Below, in pieces: positions 60,536 to 64,000 of a stretch of DNA of 64,000 bases; position 1 is the first letter of the stretch, and each line of letters begins with the position of its first letter. Position numbers and translations under genes: made by a program. The notes beneath the pieces were generated by a model, which searched no databases, was not told the origin of the DNA, and saw only the letters and a list, made by a program, of their open reading frames with translations. Location of the stretch: assembly GCA_900546145.1 (NCBI GenBank), contig URBN01000001.1:124001-188000 (forward strand). The letters run 5' to 3'. The DNA comes from an uncultured Desulfovibrio sp. GTDB taxonomy: Bacteria > Desulfobacterota > Desulfovibrionia > Desulfovibrionales > Desulfovibrionaceae.

Positions 60536-60564
60536 ATTATAAGCGATAAAATGCTGGAAAACAA
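60536..60564 (-). promoter_or_regulatory. Candidate distal promoter of the RRM gene
   Basis: On the minus strand TTGTTT (60564-60559) and a perfect TATAAT (60541-60536) with 17-base spacing. It would give a leader of about 180 bases, a length typical of cold-shock genes. Confidence 0.55.
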
Positions 60565-60871
60565 TTATTTTCGGAAGAACACGGTTGTCTTGCTGCTGCA
60601 TACGTCCTGCTTTCTGCTGCGGAATATGTCGGAGCAGCCGTGAGACGGATGATGCAGACAACGCTGTCCTGTCCGGATGTGGATGTGTACGTCTGCGGCT
60701 GTCATGTATTTCCCAAAAAGGAAACAGAGGCTCTTCCTTTGTAGCGGATAGTTCCTGAGGACGGACGCGGAACCTGGCTGAGGGGGAAACGGTGCGTGCG
60801 TTTTCCCCGGATGACGGGAGTTCCGCCCGCGTTATGGAATTCCCGCTCCCCCCGGTTCGCAGAATTGGACA
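60565..60871. other. Intergenic region between RRM and rpsF promoters
   Basis: About 300 bases with no recognisable gene, RNA or repeat. Short frames on both strands lack ribosome sites. Confidence 0.5.
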
Positions 60872-60900
60872 TTGACAGAGTCGCGGACCGAGTGTATATC
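60872..60900 (+). promoter_or_regulatory. rpsF operon promoter
   Basis: TTGACA (60872-60877) and TATATC (60895-60900) with 17-base spacing. The leader then forms a hairpin CGCACCA-GGC-TGGTGCG (60916-60932), a candidate autoregulatory site for S6:S18. Confidence 0.75.
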
Positions 60901-60958
60901 TCCGTTTCCCTTGCTCGCACCAGGCTGGTGCGGGCTGATAACCCAAAAGGAGACAACC

Positions 60959-61270
60959 ATGCGGAAGTTTGAAACTCTGCTCCTCCTGTCACCTGAGCTT
61001 TCCGCCGATGCCCGTGACGGCATTCTGAATGACCTCAAGGCCATCGTGGAACGCGAAAAAGGTACCATGGAGGATATCGATCAGTGGGGCATGCGTGACC
61101 TCGCTTATCCCGTCCACAAGGTAATGCGCGGCTTTTATGTCCGCCTCGTGTATGCCGGCCCCTCCGAACTCGTGGCCGAACTCGAACGTAACATCCGTAT
61201 CAAGGATGGTATTTTCAAATACATGACTGTCAGGCTCGCGGAAGACGCGGAAGCCGGGGAGGTTGCCTAA
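60959..61270 (+). CDS. rpsF: 30S ribosomal protein S6
   Basis: A 103-residue S6 with [35 protein letters not shown] and [10 protein letters not shown]. It binds 16S rRNA as a pair with S18. AAAGGAG precedes ATG 60959. Its stop overlaps the rpsR start (TAATG). Confidence 0.98.
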   Translation: MRKFETLLLLSPELSADARDGILNDLKAIVEREKGTMEDIDQWGMRDLAYPVHKVMRGFYVRLVYAGPSELVAELERNIRIKDGIFKYMTVRLAEDAEAGEVA

Positions 61271-61533
61271 TGGCCTTCAGGAAAAGGTTTGCTCCGCGCC
61301 GTAAGTTCTGCCGTTTCTGCGCTGATAAGGATCTCCCCCTTGATTACAAGCGTCCGGACATCCTCCGCGATTTCGTGACCGAACGCGGCAAGATCATTGC
61401 CCGCCGCATCACCGGCACCTGCGCTCATCATCAGCGTCTCCTGACTCGTGAAATCAAGCGCGCCCGTCAGATGGCTCTGCTCATCTACACCGCCACGCAT
61501 GATTCCAACGTCAAGAAAAAGAGCATGATCTAA
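61270..61533 (+). CDS. rpsR: 30S ribosomal protein S18
   Basis: An 87-residue S18 with [38 protein letters not shown] and a Lys-rich end. The CxxC pair in CRFC is not followed by the full four-Cys set. Translation is coupled to rpsF. Confidence 0.98.
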   Translation: MAFRKRFAPRRKFCRFCADKDLPLDYKRPDILRDFVTERGKIIARRITGTCAHHQRLLTREIKRARQMALLIYTATHDSNVKKKSMI

Positions 61534-61544
61534 GGAGGCGCATG

Positions 61545-62090
61545 ATGAAACTGATACTTCGCGCCGATGTGGAAAATCTTGGCTCGCTTGGCGACGTCGT
61601 CGACGTTAAGCCCGGGTACGGCCGCAATTATCTTCTGCCTCAGGGCCTGGCCATGATCGCCACCGAGGCCAACCTCAAGACCTTCGAGCTCGAACGCAAG
61701 AAGCTGCAGGCCATCATGGACGCCAAGCGCGCCGAGGCCCGTTCTCTTGCCGAGAAGATCGAAGCTCTGGAAGTCGTCATCCCCATGCATGTGGGCGAGA
61801 ACAAGAAGCTGTACGGCTCTGTTACCTCCACCATCATTGGCGATGCCCTTGCCGCTCTTGGTGTTGATATTGACCGCCGCCGCATCCTCATGGATGCGCC
61901 TATCCGTACTCTTGGTGAGCATCCTGTGCGCATCCGCCTCCATGCCAGCATTATCGCCAACCTCCCCGTCAAGGTCGTTTCCGACCATCAGACTGTTGAG
62001 GAAAGCGAAGCTGAGCTGGAAGCCCAGGCTGCTGCCCAGACTGTCACTGCCGAAGAAGAGGCTCAGCCCGAAGCTCCGGCCGCTGAATAA
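61545..62090 (+). CDS. rplI: 50S ribosomal protein L9
   Basis: A 181-residue L9. The N-terminal domain has LILRADVENLGSLGDVVDVK and GYGRNYLLPQGLA; the central helix is charged, and an Ala/Glu-rich tail extends the usual length by about 30 residues. Of two adjacent ATGs, 61545 has better spacing from AAGGAGG than 61542. Confidence 0.97.
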   Translation: MKLILRADVENLGSLGDVVDVKPGYGRNYLLPQGLAMIATEANLKTFELERKKLQAIMDAKRAEARSLAEKIEALEVVIPMHVGENKKLYGSVTSTIIGDALAALGVDIDRRRILMDAPIRTLGEHPVRIRLHASIIANLPVKVVSDHQTVEESEAELEAQAAAQTVTAEEEAQPEAPAAE

Positions 62091-62101
62091 AAGTCAGGCT
62101 C

Positions 62102-63571
62102 ATGCCTAACGAACAACATTCTGATGGCGCCCCTGGAGCTAGCTCCAGGGGCGCCATTGCGTCTTCAGACAACGTCCGCAAGCGGGCAACCGCAGACCTT
62201 GTGGGGAGGATGCCCCCGTACAACGAGGAAGCTGAGCAGGCCGTGCTGGCCTGCATGATGAACTTCGAGGACAAGGTCGACGACGTTGTCACCAAGGTGC
62301 AGCCTCAGGATTTTCATCTTCCGCGTCATGCCGTTATTTTCGAGGCCTGCCGCAGACTATATCAGGAAAAAGCTCCCATCCAGCCTGCGTCCGTGGCTGA
62401 AGAGCTGCGCGGAGCCGGAAAGCTGGAGGAAGCCGGAGGCATTGAATACATCGCCGAACTTGCCGGTATGACCGTGCTTGGCGCCAGCGGTGATTTTTAT
62501 GCGGACATGGTCCGCAACAAGTCCATGCAGCGCCAGCTCATCAATACCTGCGCCGGTATCATGACGGACAGCTATGATACGCCGTACACCGATGTGGAGC
62601 AGCTGCTCGACAAGGCGGAAAACTCCATCTTCAGCATTGCTGAAAATTCCGTGCGGGGAGAAGATCTGGTTTCCGTCAGGGATATGCTGGATTCCTACTT
62701 CGGGCATCTGGAAGAGATCTCCAAGCTGAACGATGTGGTCACCGGCGTCACCACCGGCTTCCCTGAACTGGATAAACGCACGGCAGGACTGCAGCCTTCA
62801 GATCTCATCATTGTCGCCGCCCGTCCGAGTATGGGTAAAACGGCTTTTTCCCTGAACCTCGCGCTCAACGCGGCCGCAGCAGGCAAGAAGGTTGCTTTCT
62901 TTTCTCTTGAAATGAGCGCCGAACAGCTGGAATCACGTCTGATTTCCATCTGTTCCAAGGTGAGCCTCAGCAAGCTCCGTCAGCCCCGCTATCTTTCTGA
63001 TGACGACTGGCGCAGCCTGTATAATGCCGCGCAGAAGCTTAACTGTGATCTTTTCATTGACGATACGCCGGCTCTGCGGACTCTCGATCTCCGAGCCAAG
63101 GCCAGGCGCATGAAGTCCCGCGTGGGACTCGACCTCATTGTCGTCGACTACCTTCAGCTCATGCGGCCCTCCCATCCCATGGCTTCGCGCGAACTGGAAA
63201 TCTCCGAAATTTCCCGTACGCTCAAGGCTCTGGCCAAAGAGCTGAACATCCCCGTGGTCGCGTTAAGCCAGCTGAACCGTAAGCTTGAGGAACGTCCGGA
63301 CAAGCGGCCCATCCTGTCTGACCTGCGTGAATCCGGAGCCATCGAACAGGACGCCGACGTCATCATGTTCATTTTCCGTAAGGATGTTTACGAGAAAAAG
63401 AAGGAAAACGGCGAGCGTCTTCTCGACAGCCCTGCCGAGATTATCATAGGCAAGCAGCGCAACGGCCCAGTAGGAACCGTGAACCTGCTGTACAAGTGTG
63501 CCTATACGTCCTTCGAAAGCCTTGCCCCTGACTGGATGCCCGAACCTTCGGAAAATTCACAGGAGCAGTAA
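62102..63571 (+). CDS. dnaB: Replicative DNA helicase DnaB
   Basis: A 489-residue hexameric helicase. The N-terminal domain starts MPPYNEEAEQAVLACMM near residue 37, Walker A is ARPSMGKTAFSLNLA, then FFSLEMSAEQL, LIVVDYLQLM and LSQLNRKLEERPDKRP. The first 36 residues are a poorly conserved extension that encodes a perfect 34-bp DNA palindrome. ATG 62102 has only a weak site (GTCAGG), but no downstream start has a better one. It follows rplI by 11 bases. Confidence 0.96.
   Translation: MPNEQHSDGAPGASSRGAIASSDNVRKRATADLVGRMPPYNEEAEQAVLACMMNFEDKVDDVVTKVQPQDFHLPRHAVIFEACRRLYQEKAPIQPASVAEELRGAGKLEEAGGIEYIAELAGMTVLGASGDFYADMVRNKSMQRQLINTCAGIMTDSYDTPYTDVEQLLDKAENSIFSIAENSVRGEDLVSVRDMLDSYFGHLEEISKLNDVVTGVTTGFPELDKRTAGLQPSDLIIVAARPSMGKTAFSLNLALNAAAAGKKVAFFSLEMSAEQLESRLISICSKVSLSKLRQPRYLSDDDWRSLYNAAQKLNCDLFIDDTPALRTLDLRAKARRMKSRVGLDLIVVDYLQLMRPSHPMASRELEISEISRTLKALAKELNIPVVALSQLNRKLEERPDKRPILSDLRESGAIEQDADVIMFIFRKDVYEKKKENGERLLDSPAEIIIGKQRNGPVGTVNLLYKCAYTSFESLAPDWMPEPSENSQEQ
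62124..62157. repeat. Perfect 34-bp palindrome inside the 5' end of dnaB
   Basis: ATGGCGCCCCTGGAGCT is followed directly by its exact reverse complement, 17 bases each side with no spacer. As RNA it makes a very stable hairpin covering dnaB codons 8 to 19, just after the r-protein genes. No U-run follows. It could lower dnaB expression, protect the 3' end of the r-protein message, or bind a protein. Confidence 0.9.
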
Positions 63572-63586
63572 GGGTTTTGAACCGTC

Positions 63587-63628
63587 AGCAACAGAAAAGC
63601 CCCGGTTAGCCGGGGCTTTTCTGTTGCT
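63587..63628. terminator. Bidirectional terminator between dnaB and alr
   Basis: AGCAACAGAAAAGCCCCGG pairs perfectly with its reverse complement (19 bp) around a TTAG loop. The A-run and T-run lie inside the stem on both strands. Confidence 0.88.
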
Positions 63629-63651
63629 GTCTCTGATCCGGCAGCGGCGTT

Positions 63652-64000
63652 TTACTTGTATTCATAGACACGGGGATTGAGCGAGCCCACAAGGCAGAGG
63701 ACCTCGTAGGAAATGGTGCCCAGCATGTCGGCCCAGTCCTGAGGTGTGACGGCCTTTTCGCCGGGGACAGGTGTTCCGCCCAGAAGCCAGGCATCGTCTC
63801 CGGCTTTGACGTCCGGGATCTCCGTCACGTCCAGCATGAGCATGCTCATGCAGACGCGGCCCACCTGGCGAACTCTTCTGCCGTGGACGAGGGCTTCAAG
63901 CCTGTTCGAGAGAAGGCGCGGCACGCCTGTGGCGTAACCTCCGCCGGCGACAGCGAGCTTCATGTTGCGGGGGGCTGTGAAAGTGCGTCCGTAAGACACA
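63652..64000 (-). CDS. alr: Alanine racemase, C-terminal part
   Basis: The last 116 or so codons of a gene that enters from the right edge. It begins inside the C-terminal beta domain with VSYGRTFTAPR (Tyr of YGR is the second catalytic base), then GYATGVPRLLSN, VHGRRVRQVGRVCMSMLMLD and GTISYEVLC. It makes D-alanine for peptidoglycan. The motif usually read VGRVCMDQ is VGRVCMSM here. Confidence 0.93.
   Translation of the reverse strand, partial: VSYGRTFTAPRNMKLAVAGGGYATGVPRLLSNRLEALVHGRRVRQVGRVCMSMLMLDVTEIPDVKAGDDAWLLGGTPVPGEKAVTPQDWADMLGTISYEVLCLVGSLNPRVYEYK

Noticed and set aside
1..64000. Mobile elements, CRISPR arrays, toxin-antitoxin or defence genes
   Set aside because: I looked for transposases, integrases, terminal repeats and regularly spaced repeats and saw none; every large gene has a housekeeping or metabolic assignment or is a single unknown.

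Overview
The window is a compact, GC-rich stretch of bacterial chromosome carrying only housekeeping and metabolic genes. I saw no phage, transposon, CRISPR array or defence island. It points to a sulfate-reducing member of the Desulfovibrionaceae. The evidence is a four-haem cytochrome c3, a siroheme-decarboxylase-type (Ahb) subunit beside hemL, the archaeal-type entry into aromatic amino acid synthesis (ADH synthase plus dehydroquinate synthase II), and a TauE/SafE exporter behind a sigma-54 promoter. The genus cannot be settled from the sequence alone.

Layout. 1-1510: aromatic amino acid operon on the minus strand, running off the left edge, with a leader peptide and attenuator. 1526-6397: DHH phosphoesterase, a TIM-barrel protein resembling CbiR, and an M16C metalloprotease. 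6523-16324: rpsB-tsf, a TerC/CBS membrane protein, then pyrH-frr-uppS-cdsA-dxr-rseP-tsaB. 16430-19166: ribF and a DEAD-box helicase. 19499-23965: hisI-hisG, a cysteine-cluster protein, and the sigma-54-driven TauE pair. 24199-29450: tyrS, a PFK-2/FBPase-2-like bifunctional protein, azlCD, aroE. 29540-33767: Sel1-repeat protein, LIC12162-type transferase and NeuB-type synthase. 33947-40783: rdgB, SGNH hydrolase, tRNA-Leu, pgpA, infA, lgt, a lipoprotein and rlpA. 40861-46980: psd-pssA-leuA-leuC-leuD-leuB. 47068-53832: purL, a polyprenyl diphosphate synthase, a nucleotide-sugar dehydrogenase, and a UbiE/MenG methyltransferase. 54048-60346: coiled-coil protein, SLOG-like protein, ahb-hemL-cytochrome c3, cupin, RRM protein. 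60872-64000: rpsF-rpsR-rplI-dnaB and the C-terminal part of alr.

How the genes work together. Several runs are functional units: translation and cell-envelope genes (rpsB to tsaB), membrane lipid plus leucine synthesis (psd to leuB), haem supply beside its c-type cytochrome, and the S6/S18/L9-DnaB operon.

The most striking regulatory feature is upstream of the aromatic operon. A 34-codon reading frame with 11 aromatic codons, including the run Trp-Phe-Tyr-Phe-Ala-Tyr-Phe, is followed by a strong intrinsic terminator just before the first structural gene. This is the architecture of ribosome-mediated attenuation sensing aromatic amino acids. Other notable regulatory DNA is the sigma-54 promoter with a palindrome over its start site and upstream TGTCA half-sites (21695-21894), and a perfect 34-bp palindrome inside the 5' end of dnaB.
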